The notes under the pieces: generated by a model
What the model saw: the letters and a program-made list of their open reading frames with translations, nothing else
The model's database searches: none
Told to the model about the DNA's origin: nothing
Made by a program: the position numbers and the translations under genes
DNA from: Devosia sp. Root635
GTDB taxonomy: Bacteria > Pseudomonadota > Alphaproteobacteria > Rhizobiales > Devosiaceae
Reading direction: 5' to 3'
NCBI RefSeq assembly: GCF_001427605.1
Contig: NZ_LMGZ01000018.1
Coordinates: forward strand, 62,001-126,000
Length of the DNA stretch: 64,000 nucleotides
In this document: in pieces, positions 8,979-17,971 of the stretch
Layout: the number at the start of each line of letters is the position of its first letter
How positions within the stretch are numbered: position 1 is the stretch's first letter

Positions 8979-11900
8979 TCAGTTCAGCCGCCCGCTGGCA
9001 TGGGCCAGGGTCGTATAGACCTTGCCGCGGTCGCTCAGCAGGTATTCGCGCGTTTCGGCGGCCGGGTGGGCGCCGGCGGCGGCGCGCTTCAGCAGCTGCT
9101 CGAATTCGCTCATATATGCCTGCGCGGTGCGGGCGAATTCAGGTTCGCGCTGCAGCTTCTTGCGCACTTCGTCATAGGTGCCCTGGCCGCTGAGCGTGTA
9201 GATCCGGCGGGAGAACACGTTGGATTCGCCGGCCTGGTAGCGGGCCCAGGCATCGGCCAGCGCGCCATCGTCGATGGAGCGGGCGATTTCGTCGGTCAGG
9301 CCGGAAAGGCCGACCTGCTGGGGCTGCGTGCCCTGCTGCTTGGCCGTGGCATTGCGCAGCACGTCGCGCAGCCAGCCGCCATTGTCGGTGGCTGCCGGCG
9401 CTTCGGCCGGTTCGACTTCGGGCTGCGGCTCGGGCTGGCGTAAAGGTTCGGCGTGGCGGGCCGGCTCGGCGGTGCGGATCGGGTCGATCAGCGTCGTGGT
9501 CTGACGGGCCGGTTCCTCGCGATAGGTGTCGCGCGGCGCCTGATAGGCCGGGGGCTCCTGGCGGGTTTCGGCGCGCGGGACAGGGCGCGACGGGCGGCGG
9601 TCGTTGAGGTCATGCGTGGCTGGCTGGCTGCGTACGATGGCGTTGAGCTCGCTCAGCGCCTCGATCTGTTCGGCCACGACCCGGCGCATGGCGGCGGCGC
9701 TGGCGCGGGTTTCCTCGGGCAGTTCGTTGACGCCGCGCGCCAGCTCGGCGCGGGTGGCTTCGAGTTCGGTCCCCACTTCGCGGGCCGTCTCGCGCATGGC
9801 GCGGGCGGTGTCGTTGAAGCGCAGCGTGGCTTCCTCGATGGCGCGCTGCATCTCGCCCACCATCATCTGCTGCGCCTGTTGCAGGGCCGCATTGGCGCGG
9901 CGACCTTCGGCATCGGCGGCGCCGCGGAATTCGCCCAGGCGGCTGGTGACTTCGCCGGAGGTTTCGTCCAGCGCCTGGCGGAAGGTGCCGGTGGTCTGGT
10001 CGATGGCGTTGCGCAGCTGGCCGGCATTGGACGCAATGGCATTGCGCACCGATACCGAGCTGTCGCTGATGGTGTCGGCCAGCGTGCTGGTGGTGGTGGT
10101 GAGAACATCGGTGACATTGCTGGCCGTGGCGGCCAGCACGTCGCTGACCTTGTTAGCATTGTCTTCGAGCGCGTTGTTGACCTGCGCGGTCTGGTCGTTG
10201 AGCGCCATCCGGACCGAGGATGCGGTCTGGCTGAGCGCCGCGGCGGCGGCGTCGGCGGCGCGCTGCACGGCGCTGTCGACCTGGCTGGCATTGGTCGACA
10301 GGGTCGTGGTGAAGCGCTCATTGGTCGCATAAAGCGCGTCAGTGACGCTGTCGGTGGAGGACTTGATGGTCTCGGCAATGCTGCCGGTCGTGGCGGTCAG
10401 CGCTTCGTCCATGGCGCGGCGGGCGCCGATCAGGCGGCGTTCCGTGTCGTTGACCGTATCCGCGATCGACTGCGCAAAGAGCCGCATGCGACCGTCGATA
10501 TCGTCGGCGCGCGAGGCGAAGCTCTGGGCCAGCGAGTCCATGGCGGTGCGGCGGTCTTCGAGCGTCTGCAGGGCCTCGTCGCTGGTCAGGGCCAGCGCAT
10601 TGGAGGCCTGGGACATGTTGGCCGCTTCCGAATCGAGCCGCCCCAGCACGGTCGAGAACTCGTCGACCATGCCGCGAATGGTGGTCTGGAGGGCCGAGAC
10701 ATGCTGGCTGACCATGGCGCCGGCCTGTTCGGTCTGGCCGATGGCCTCGCGCACCGTGGTCGAATAGGTCGAGGTCTGTTGGGCGACGCTGGTTTCCAGG
10801 TTCGCCAGGTTGGCCGTGGAGGCATCCAGCACGCGCTGCAGCAGCAGGTTGGAATCGTTGAGCTTGCCCAGAGCCGCGGTGACGTCGGTGAGGATGCGCG
10901 AGGTCGAGACCGCCATGATGGCCTCGGCTTCGCGGGCATTGTCGCCCAGCGCGTCGCGCAGCAGGTTGCCGTGGCTGTTGAGCGCCCCCTGCAACTGCTC
11001 GGATTTCTCGCTGACCAATGCGGCAAAGGCGCTGGTATGGTGTTCCACCGAGCGGTTGATGTCGCTGAGGCGGGTTTCGATCGTGTCGACCGCGCCCACG
11101 GCCTTGACCGTCAGCAACTGGTCGATATCGCCGGCAGCGACGCGGATTTGCTCCAGTGCGGTGCGCACGGCGCTGTCCATCCGGTTGGCGGTGTTGCTGA
11201 TGTCGGTCGAAATATTCTGCGTTGCCGCGGTGATGCGGGTGGCGATGGTCTCCTCGATGCGGTCGGCGCCGGCTTCGAGATCGGCCATGGACTGGGTGAT
11301 CGACGTGTTGATCGAGGCGTTGAGCGCGGCCAGGCGCTCGGCGGTGATGTCGGCGCGGGCGGTGATCGCCTCGGGCAGGGTGCCCAGGCGCTGGTCGACC
11401 ATGTCGCTGATGGCCTGGCGCGCCGAGGTGACGCCGGTCTCGATGAGGTCGGCGGCCTGGCGGGCGCTTTCGCTGACCGTGGCGCTGGCCGCATCGATGC
11501 GGGCAGCGACGCCGTGCTCGGCGTCGGAAATGCGCGCGATGGCACTGTCGAGGCCGGTGCCGAGATTGCTGTTGAGTTCGGCCACCTTGTCGGTGATCAG
11601 CGACGACATGGTGGTTACGCGCTCGCCCATGGCGTCGGTGGCGGTGCGCAGCGAGCCGTCGATCTTGGCGCGGGCTTCCTCGCCCTGCTGGGCGATGGTG
11701 TCGGCCAGCTCGGACGTGCGCAGGCCGATGGTTTCCCCGATCGAGGCGGTGTGGGTCGCCAGGGTATCGCTGAGCGCCTGGGTGCGGCTGCCCAGGGCTT
11801 CGGAGAGCTGCTGGGTGCGGGTGCCGACAGCTTGCGCCAGTTGCTGGGTGCCGCCGTCGAGCGCGCTGCGCAACTCGTCGGCGCGGCTGTCGAGTTCCCC

Positions 11901-14078
11901 GGTCAGCGTGGTGGTGCGCTCCCCGATCTGGGCCACCAGCGCGGTGGTGCGGTCGTCGAGCTGGCTGGCCAGCGTGCCGGTGCGGCTGTCGAGTTCGAGC
12001 GACAGGGCGGTGGTCTTTTCGGTCAGCGTGTCGGCCAGGCGCTGGGTGCGGCCGGCAATCGCCTGGTCGAAGGCGCTGGTGCTGCCGGTCAGCGTCTCGC
12101 CCAGTTCTTCGCTGCGGGCGCGGATGGCTTCGCTCATTTCGGTGGTGCGGGCGGCGAGCAGCTCGTCCACGGCCCTGGTGCGGCCGTCGAGGGCCTCGGC
12201 GATGATCCCGGCATGGCCTTCCAGCGAATCCGAGATTTCGCGGGTGCGGTTGGTCAGGCTTTCGGTGATGGCCTTGGTGCGCGCGCCGAGCACTTCGCCC
12301 AGTTCGCGGGTGCGTTCGGCCACCGCGTCATCGAAGCGCCCCGATTCCTCGTTGAGCGCCAGTTCCAGCACATTGGCGCGGGCGGCAAAGCTGGTGCCCT
12401 GCTCCTCGAGCCGGGCAATGAGGCTGTCGCCCTTGTCGCCGATGACATTGTCCAGCGTATGCAGGCGCGTATCGAGGATGGCGGCGATTTCGTTGAGGCG
12501 AACGTCGAACTGGCTGAGCGAATCCTGCCCGGCGGTGGCCAGGGTGATGCGGGCGCGCTCGGACGTGTCGTCCAGCGCGCCGTTGATCTCGATGACCGCC
12601 GATTGCAGGCGGCTGTCCATGGCGTTGAGCTGGATGGATACCGATTCATCGAGCTGGCGGGTCAGCGCGTTGAGCAGCACTTCGGCTTCGCGCGAGCGGG
12701 AGGAGATATCCTCGGCAATGCGCTGGCCGATCATGTCCAGCCCGCCGGTCACCTCATGGCCGCGTTCGCGCAACTGTTCGAGCAGCGAGGCGCCGCCGTC
12801 GGTCAGCAGGGTGGACAGGGTCAGCGTGCGGTCGTCGAGGGCCGAAGCCAGTTCGCCCGTGCGGGCTTCGATCAGCCCGGCAATGGTCTGCGTACGCTCC
12901 TCGAACGAGCCGGTCAGCGTGGCCGTCCGCTGCTCGATCTGCTGGGTCCGCGAGTCGATGGCGTCGGCAATGGAGGCCGAATGGGCATCGAGCGCCCCGG
13001 TCAGCGAGGCGATGCGGCTTTCGACGCCGGCATTGAGCTCGGCGGCGCGCTCGTCGAGCGAGCGGGCCATGGCGCCGGTCTGGTCCTCGAAGGTCAGCGA
13101 CAGGCGGTTGGCGCTGTTGTCGAGCGAGGTAATGAAGTCGGTGGTGCGGTTATCGACCAGCGACACGAAGCTGTCGGTGCGTTCGCCGAAGGAGTTGGTC
13201 AGCGTATTGCCGGCGGTTTCGAGGGCGCGGGTCAGGTTGCCGCCGCTTTCGACGATGGTGCCGGCGATGCGCTGGCTGATCATGTCGAGGTCGAAGACCA
13301 GGCCGGTATGGCTTTCGGTGATGGCTTCGCGCACCCGCTCGGTATTGGTCAGCACGCTTTCGCGCTGGCTGGCCAGTTCGGCGATCAGCGCGCGCATGCG
13401 CGATTCATTGTCCGAATAGGTGCGTTCGAGCGCGGTGACCTCGTTGTGGATCATCACTTCGAGCTCGCCGGCCCGGCTCAGCGCGCGTTCGAGCCCATCG
13501 CCCAGCGCGTTGACCTCGCGGCGCACCGCCTGGCCCACCGAGGCGACCTTGTCGGCGGCGGTGACTTCGGGCTCGGCCAGGCGAATGGCGGCCTGGGTGA
13601 TCGAGGAGGCGGCGTTGCGCAGGTCCTGCGCGCGGCGGAACAGGGTGGCCACGGCGAAGAAGCCGAGCACCGGCAGGATCATGATGGCCAGCACGCCGAT
13701 GAAATCGATGGTGCCGACGAACTGGCCGAAATTGGCCAGTTGCGGGCCATAGCGCAGCCAGGCGACGGTTCCGGCGACCGCCAGCCAGACGATGGACAGG
13801 ACCAGCGCGATCCAGGTGGGGGTCGACGAGGAGCGGTTCTGCAGGTTGTAGAGGATTTTCGATGTGGGGAAGCGGTCGTCGTTGGCGACGCTGCCGGCCT
13901 GCTGGGCAATCTTGTCGGCGGCGCGCAGACGCTCGGAGCGTGCGCTGTCCGCCGGCTTCTTGTCCGCAGGCTGCTGGGCAGGGCTATCGAGGCTGAATAC
14001 CGAGTCCTTGAGAGCGTCTTCGACGGCCGAAAAGGCCAGCGCGGCCGGATCGTTTTGGGGTGTCGGATTCTTCGCCAT
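8979..14078 (-). CDS. Giant membrane-anchored hendecad-repeat protein, growth-pole-ring (GPR/RgsE)-like
   Basis: A 1699-residue protein. Residues 1-80 are polar and disordered; two hydrophobic segments follow (about 88-111, TWIALVLSIVWLAVAGTVAW, and about 124-146); then a very long helical region with 11-residue repeats of the form LxxRTxxLxxx, clearest at about 280-880 (for example LDDRTTALVAQ followed by IGERTTTLTGE). A Pro/Glu-rich linker (about 1500-1590) precedes a conserved-looking C-terminal domain of about 110 residues. This matches the architecture of the growth pole ring protein of Agrobacterium and RgsE of Sinorhizobium, which organise polar peptidoglycan growth and are about 2000 residues. 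Annotation pipelines often call such proteins kinesin-like or apolipoprotein-like. The homology is inferred from architecture only. Divergent from the hpt gene. Confidence 0.75.
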   Translation of the reverse strand: MAKNPTPQNDPAALAFSAVEDALKDSVFSLDSPAQQPADKKPADSARSERLRAADKIAQQAGSVANDDRFPTSKILYNLQNRSSSTPTWIALVLSIVWLAVAGTVAWLRYGPQLANFGQFVGTIDFIGVLAIMILPVLGFFAVATLFRRAQDLRNAASSITQAAIRLAEPEVTAADKVASVGQAVRREVNALGDGLERALSRAGELEVMIHNEVTALERTYSDNESRMRALIAELASQRESVLTNTERVREAITESHTGLVFDLDMISQRIAGTIVESGGNLTRALETAGNTLTNSFGERTDSFVSLVDNRTTDFITSLDNSANRLSLTFEDQTGAMARSLDERAAELNAGVESRIASLTGALDAHSASIADAIDSRTQQIEQRTATLTGSFEERTQTIAGLIEARTGELASALDDRTLTLSTLLTDGGASLLEQLRERGHEVTGGLDMIGQRIAEDISSRSREAEVLLNALTRQLDESVSIQLNAMDSRLQSAVIEINGALDDTSERARITLATAGQDSLSQFDVRLNEIAAILDTRLHTLDNVIGDKGDSLIARLEEQGTSFAARANVLELALNEESGRFDDAVAERTRELGEVLGARTKAITESLTNRTREISDSLEGHAGIIAEALDGRTRAVDELLAARTTEMSEAIRARSEELGETLTGSTSAFDQAIAGRTQRLADTLTEKTTALSLELDSRTGTLASQLDDRTTALVAQIGERTTTLTGELDSRADELRSALDGGTQQLAQAVGTRTQQLSEALGSRTQALSDTLATHTASIGETIGLRTSELADTIAQQGEEARAKIDGSLRTATDAMGERVTTMSSLITDKVAELNSNLGTGLDSAIARISDAEHGVAARIDAASATVSESARQAADLIETGVTSARQAISDMVDQRLGTLPEAITARADITAERLAALNASINTSITQSMADLEAGADRIEETIATRITAATQNISTDISNTANRMDSAVRTALEQIRVAAGDIDQLLTVKAVGAVDTIETRLSDINRSVEHHTSAFAALVSEKSEQLQGALNSHGNLLRDALGDNAREAEAIMAVSTSRILTDVTAALGKLNDSNLLLQRVLDASTANLANLETSVAQQTSTYSTTVREAIGQTEQAGAMVSQHVSALQTTIRGMVDEFSTVLGRLDSEAANMSQASNALALTSDEALQTLEDRRTAMDSLAQSFASRADDIDGRMRLFAQSIADTVNDTERRLIGARRAMDEALTATTGSIAETIKSSTDSVTDALYATNERFTTTLSTNASQVDSAVQRAADAAAAALSQTASSVRMALNDQTAQVNNALEDNANKVSDVLAATASNVTDVLTTTTSTLADTISDSSVSVRNAIASNAGQLRNAIDQTTGTFRQALDETSGEVTSRLGEFRGAADAEGRRANAALQQAQQMMVGEMQRAIEEATLRFNDTARAMRETAREVGTELEATRAELARGVNELPEETRASAAAMRRVVAEQIEALSELNAIVRSQPATHDLNDRRPSRPVPRAETRQEPPAYQAPRDTYREEPARQTTTLIDPIRTAEPARHAEPLRQPEPQPEVEPAEAPAATDNGGWLRDVLRNATAKQQGTQPQQVGLSGLTDEIARSIDDGALADAWARYQAGESNVFSRRIYTLSGQGTYDEVRKKLQREPEFARTAQAYMSEFEQLLKRAAAGAHPAAETREYLLSDRGKVYTTLAHASGRLN

Positions 14079-14443
14079 ACTCTTTACAACTCTCGCGTCG
14101 GCTTCACAGCAACAAGGCGGACCACGGGAGTTGTCATGACTCCGCAGCCGTTTCCGGTCGCATCGTCAAAAGGAAGCAATTCGATGCAAATGCCCCGCAT
14201 CGTCCCCCAACCGTCGCCGCCGCGCGCTGGTTCAAAGCCCATTAATACATTCAATTTGAACCAAACCGAACGGTTTCTTACCCAAAGGTTAATTTTCTGG
14301 GGATGAAACCGGGTCATCACAACCGCCAAACAAAGGCGAAGATGTGGCTTAATCCCCTGTTCATTCGCCCGTTCTAGGCTGCTGGGGTGTGGCATTGTCC
14401 GTTTCCGCGGGCGCGTCGCCGCACCAGTCAGGGAGCCGCCAGG
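14079..14443. other. 365-bp divergent intergenic region between the GPR-like gene and hpt
   Basis: The centre (about 14240-14370) is distinctly AT-rich compared with its surroundings, as expected for a two-way promoter region. I find no convincing -35/-10 pair, sigma-54 match or palindrome. Open frames on either strand here do not look like real proteins. Confidence 0.5.
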
Positions 14444-14836
14444 ATGGCGCAGCGATCAGCAGCAGTCGAAAAGCTCGACCAGGGTGTCCATGTCCGGCCG
14501 ATGCGGCCCATCGATCTGGTCCATCTGGCCAAGCAGTGCCTGGGCGACGAACATCTCGAATACGAGATCCTTCGCCTGTTCGATACCACGGTCAAAACCT
14601 ATTTCGGCCGCCTCGAACTGGCCGCCAGCTATGATGACCTGGCGATCAACCTTCATTCCATCAAGGGTGCGGCCGGCGGTGTCGGCGCCTGGACCATCGC
14701 CGACCTGGCCAAGGCCGCCGAAGTCGAAATGCAGGCCGGCCGGCCGCTGACCACCGAGCGCATTGCCGATCTGGGCATGGCCATCGAGGAAGTCCGCACC
14801 TTCATCGACCGCATGCTGAGCAACGAGCCGGCCTAG
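14444..14836 (+). CDS. Hpt (histidine phosphotransfer) domain protein
   Basis: A 130-residue single-domain phosphotransfer protein. The key motif NLHSIKGAAGGVGA near residues 68-81 carries the phospho-accepting His followed by KG, set in a four-helix bundle pattern. Such proteins relay phosphate between hybrid histidine kinases and response regulators. The start at 14444 follows CAGGGAGCC upstream and avoids an Arg-rich extension from 14387 that looks untranslated. It is divergent from the GPR-like gene, hinting at shared control with polar growth, and its TAG stop overlaps the stop of the convergent autotransporter gene within one CTAG. Confidence 0.88.
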   Translation: MAQRSAAVEKLDQGVHVRPMRPIDLVHLAKQCLGDEHLEYEILRLFDTTVKTYFGRLELAASYDDLAINLHSIKGAAGGVGAWTIADLAKAAEVEMQAGRPLTTERIADLGMAIEEVRTFIDRMLSNEPA

Positions 14837-17763
14837 AAGCGCCCGCCCACGATGCCCTTGATGCTCTGGGTGAAATCTCCGGCGGAGACCTGGCCGCCAT
14901 AGACCACGTCGATATTGAGGCCCGCATTCACGTCGATGTTGAGCCCGGCCTCATAGGCCAGCGCATCGCCTGCAAAGCTGGCGCCGCTCACCGTGAAGGG
15001 GCCGCTGCCGGCCAGGGCCATCTGCGACGAGGGCGCCGTGCCGTTCTGGTGTTGCCAGCCCAGCATGCCGCGCGCGGCAACCAGCATGTCATTCACCGCA
15101 AAGGGCGCCGCCATGCGGGCGCCGAGCAGCGTCGTGGTGGAATTGTTGCTCGCTGCGGCGCTGCTCAGCGCTGCCGGCCCACCGGTTTCGGCGAAGGCGT
15201 CCGTATGGGTCAGCGCATAGCTTAGCGAGCCGAAGGGCTCGAGTTCGAACGAACCCATGTCGAACACATAGCCGGCTTCGCCGAACACCTGCGCGGTCCG
15301 GGCGCCATAGCTGGCCGTCAGCGTGTCGGTCAGCCCGCCGAAGCTCACATCGCGCCGCGTGCTCAGGCCATGCCAGGTCAGCATGGCATTGCCCTGCAGC
15401 CTGATGGCATCGAGCGCCGCGCTGGCGTAGATGCCGGCATGCAGGTTCTGCGCGGTGCCGGTGGCCGGCCGGTCGATGGCGGCAAAGCCCGATCCAGTAT
15501 AGCCGGCCAGTACGCCCAGGCGCCAATTGCTCGGCAGCAGCACGTCGGCACCGCCCAGCACGCCGCCGGCGCCCGCGGTCAGCCCGCCCGCGCCGCCATT
15601 GGGCTCGACGCGCACATAGTCGCCCAACCCCTGCAGCCAGACCCCGACCGGCAAGCGATCGTCCGCCTCGACGACACCCTGGCCGGCATAGGCCGAAACG
15701 GGGTTGGCCTGGCTCACGGCGGCGAAGGTCTGGCGCACCCGGGCGGCCGCGAAATTCTGCACCTGCTGGGCCAGCGCCATATTGGCGTCCTGCAGCGTGC
15801 CATGCGTGTCGCCGGCAAGCTGGTTCAGCGCATCGCGCGCCTGGTCGGGCGTCAGCCCCAGCATGGCCTGGACCAGCGGGTTGCTGCCCGGCAGGCCGGA
15901 CAGGGCCTGGCCTACCTGGCCCTGGTTGCCCGTGCTGCCCACATCCTCGAAGGCGACATCGTTGCGCGACAGGGTCAGCCACACCTCGTTGGGGGTGTCA
16001 TAGTCGAGCGTGGGGTCCAGGAAGGCCAGCGCGCTGGTGACATCGGCGAAGGTGCCGCTCAGGCCCGTTTCGCTGCTCAGGATGCGGACCGATTCCTGCC
16101 AGTCGAATGTGTCGGCCGCCGCCTGGTGCTGCACGGTGCCGCCATTGAGCGTCACCGTTCCGGTGGCGGCGATGGAATCATGCGCGCCCGGCACCGCATC
16201 GACCAGATAGAAGGAACCATTCTCGAAGGTCAGGTCGCCGTCTACCGACAGTAGGCCATCCGGCGCTATGCTGCCCAGTGCATCGACGACCGTCGTGCCG
16301 ACCGTGCCACTGCCTCCGAGCATGCCGCCGCCAAAAACGTCGACCGTGCCGCCCAGCGTCTGCATGACCCGCAGCGTGCCGCCCTGGACGACCGTTTCGC
16401 CCGTGAACAGGGAACCGTCGCCTGACAGGATGGTGGTTCCGGCGAGTTGGAACAGGCCGCCGTCGCCGACAAGGTCGGGCGCAAAATCGAGATCGGCGCC
16501 GGTGTGGTTGAAGCCCAGCAGGCCGTCGCCGTCGCCGAAGGTGATGCTCGGGGCGTCGATGGTGCCCGGCGCCTCCGGCGTTGACGCGCCGCCTACCGTC
16601 AGCACGCCGAAGCTGCCTGCGCCGTAGGCAATGCGTACTGTCCCGCGCAGGGTGCCGCCATTGCTGACCACGGCCTGGCCGTAGCCCAGATAGCCAATCA
16701 TCGCATAAGTGCTGGCGTCGAGCAGGCTGCCGGCGCCATTGATGGTAGCAAGGCCCAGGCCATCGGTCGTCGTGCCGAGCAGCAGGTGGGTGGCATTGAC
16801 CACGCCGCCGTCATCGACCTGCACGCCGCCCAGCCCGCTCATGCCGGCCCATATCTGGCCGGCATCGATCTGGCTGCCGGTCCCGGTCACGAACAGCACG
16901 CCCTGGCCGTCGTAGCCCTGGCCGATATTGATGCGTCCGGCGCCGCCCAAGGCCACAGTCGAGGCGGTGGCGCCGTCGGAAATGAGCACGCCGCCCAGGC
17001 CATCGCCGCCGATAACGGTCGTGCCCGACGTGACATCCCAGCGGCTGCCTTCGCCGGCAATGTCGAGAACGCCGTAGGCCTCGAAGTTCTGCCCGAGTGT
17101 CGTCGCGCCGGTCACCAGCGACGCTTCGTCGGACACCGAAATGCCGCCATTGCCGGAAGCGCCGACAACAGTGACTCCCTGGCTGGTCACCTTTGAGCCA
17201 GCGCCGAAAATTTCCAGTGTGCCCATGCCCTGGTTCAGCGTGGTCGCATTGTAATGCGTGCCCAGCTGAAGCGAGGTTGCCGCCGTGAGTGTGCTGCCAT
17301 CTGTCACGAATACGGAGCCGTCGCCATAGGCACCGATATTCAGCCAGTCCGTGCTCCAGTCCGAGGCGCCGGACAGGGCGACGAGGCCCCCGTCTTCTTC
17401 CAGCAGGTTGCCGGCATTGTTGTTGCCGGCCTCGCCGACGGATGCCGACGCCGTGGTCAGGCTCGCGCCATTGATCAGGTCGAGCGTCGCGCCGCCATCG
17501 ATGGCGTCATGCCCGACATAGAGAATATTGGCGGTGACGGTATCGCCGTCGATGGTCGGCATTTGCACTGCCGGCCCGGTGATGACGATATTGGCGCCGG
17601 GCGCGGGCGCAACGCCGCCGACCCAGTTGTTGCCATCCGACATGTCTGTGCTGTCGCTGCCGTCCCAGGTCTGCGCCCAGGCCGGAATGGTCCCGGCAAG
17701 CACGACAGCGACGGCTATCGGCGCGAATATTTGAGCGCGACACGCGAACACAGAGCTGGGCAT
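14833..17763 (-). CDS. Autotransporter outer-membrane beta-barrel protein
   Basis: A type V secreted protein of 976 residues. The start at 17763 follows GGGGGGAGCC and begins a signal peptide (MPSSVFACRAQIF ... GTIPAWAQ). The passenger (about 40-600) is a beta-helix type, rich in Gly-Asn-Thr with repeated short units such as GGVLISDGA, GGISVSDEA and GGVQVDDGG. The C-terminal part (about 700-976) has alternating aromatic/Gly strands typical of a beta-barrel and ends in Phe (IKGIVGGRF), the outer-membrane insertion signature. No protease or adhesion motif is recognisable. A longer frame 5' of 17763 reads through promoter DNA and is rejected. It ends in the CTAG shared with the hpt gene. Confidence 0.92.
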   Translation of the reverse strand: MPSSVFACRAQIFAPIAVAVVLAGTIPAWAQTWDGSDSTDMSDGNNWVGGVAPAPGANIVITGPAVQMPTIDGDTVTANILYVGHDAIDGGATLDLINGASLTTASASVGEAGNNNAGNLLEEDGGLVALSGASDWSTDWLNIGAYGDGSVFVTDGSTLTAATSLQLGTHYNATTLNQGMGTLEIFGAGSKVTSQGVTVVGASGNGGISVSDEASLVTGATTLGQNFEAYGVLDIAGEGSRWDVTSGTTVIGGDGLGGVLISDGATASTVALGGAGRINIGQGYDGQGVLFVTGTGSQIDAGQIWAGMSGLGGVQVDDGGVVNATHLLLGTTTDGLGLATINGAGSLLDASTYAMIGYLGYGQAVVSNGGTLRGTVRIAYGAGSFGVLTVGGASTPEAPGTIDAPSITFGDGDGLLGFNHTGADLDFAPDLVGDGGLFQLAGTTILSGDGSLFTGETVVQGGTLRVMQTLGGTVDVFGGGMLGGSGTVGTTVVDALGSIAPDGLLSVDGDLTFENGSFYLVDAVPGAHDSIAATGTVTLNGGTVQHQAAADTFDWQESVRILSSETGLSGTFADVTSALAFLDPTLDYDTPNEVWLTLSRNDVAFEDVGSTGNQGQVGQALSGLPGSNPLVQAMLGLTPDQARDALNQLAGDTHGTLQDANMALAQQVQNFAAARVRQTFAAVSQANPVSAYAGQGVVEADDRLPVGVWLQGLGDYVRVEPNGGAGGLTAGAGGVLGGADVLLPSNWRLGVLAGYTGSGFAAIDRPATGTAQNLHAGIYASAALDAIRLQGNAMLTWHGLSTRRDVSFGGLTDTLTASYGARTAQVFGEAGYVFDMGSFELEPFGSLSYALTHTDAFAETGGPAALSSAAASNNSTTTLLGARMAAPFAVNDMLVAARGMLGWQHQNGTAPSSQMALAGSGPFTVSGASFAGDALAYEAGLNIDVNAGLNIDVVYGGQVSAGDFTQSIKGIVGGRF

Positions 17764-17971
17764 TGGCTCCCCCCCAATGGCTGCAGTTATTCGGTCTTGT
17801 GTTTGGCAGTCAAGTTGGGAGAAATCTCTTGTTAAGTTTTCCATCGTGTGGCGGCCTGGTCGCGCGATGGGTCGCCAATTGCAGCGGGCAACGCCAACCG
17901 TCATTTGACCCTCCACTTGTCTGCCCCTATACAGCGGCCAATAGCTGACGCGCCGCCCCTTGCCGCGGCCC

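Noticed and set aside
10810-13419. An 869-residue Ser/Arg-rich open frame on the plus strand.
   Set aside because: A second shadow of the same repeats with biased low-complexity composition and no features of a real protein.
9453-14306. A 1617-residue open frame on the plus strand opposite the GPR-like gene.
   Set aside because: It is a shadow caused by the codon bias of the repeats: it is extremely Gly/Arg/Ala-rich, has no ribosome site or domain, and starts inside the other gene's frame. The minus-strand protein has membrane segments, repeats and a terminator.
14084-14395. A 103-residue minus-strand frame upstream of the GPR-like gene.
   Set aside because: It lies in the AT-rich divergent promoter region, has no ribosome site and no recognisable family; non-coding is more likely.
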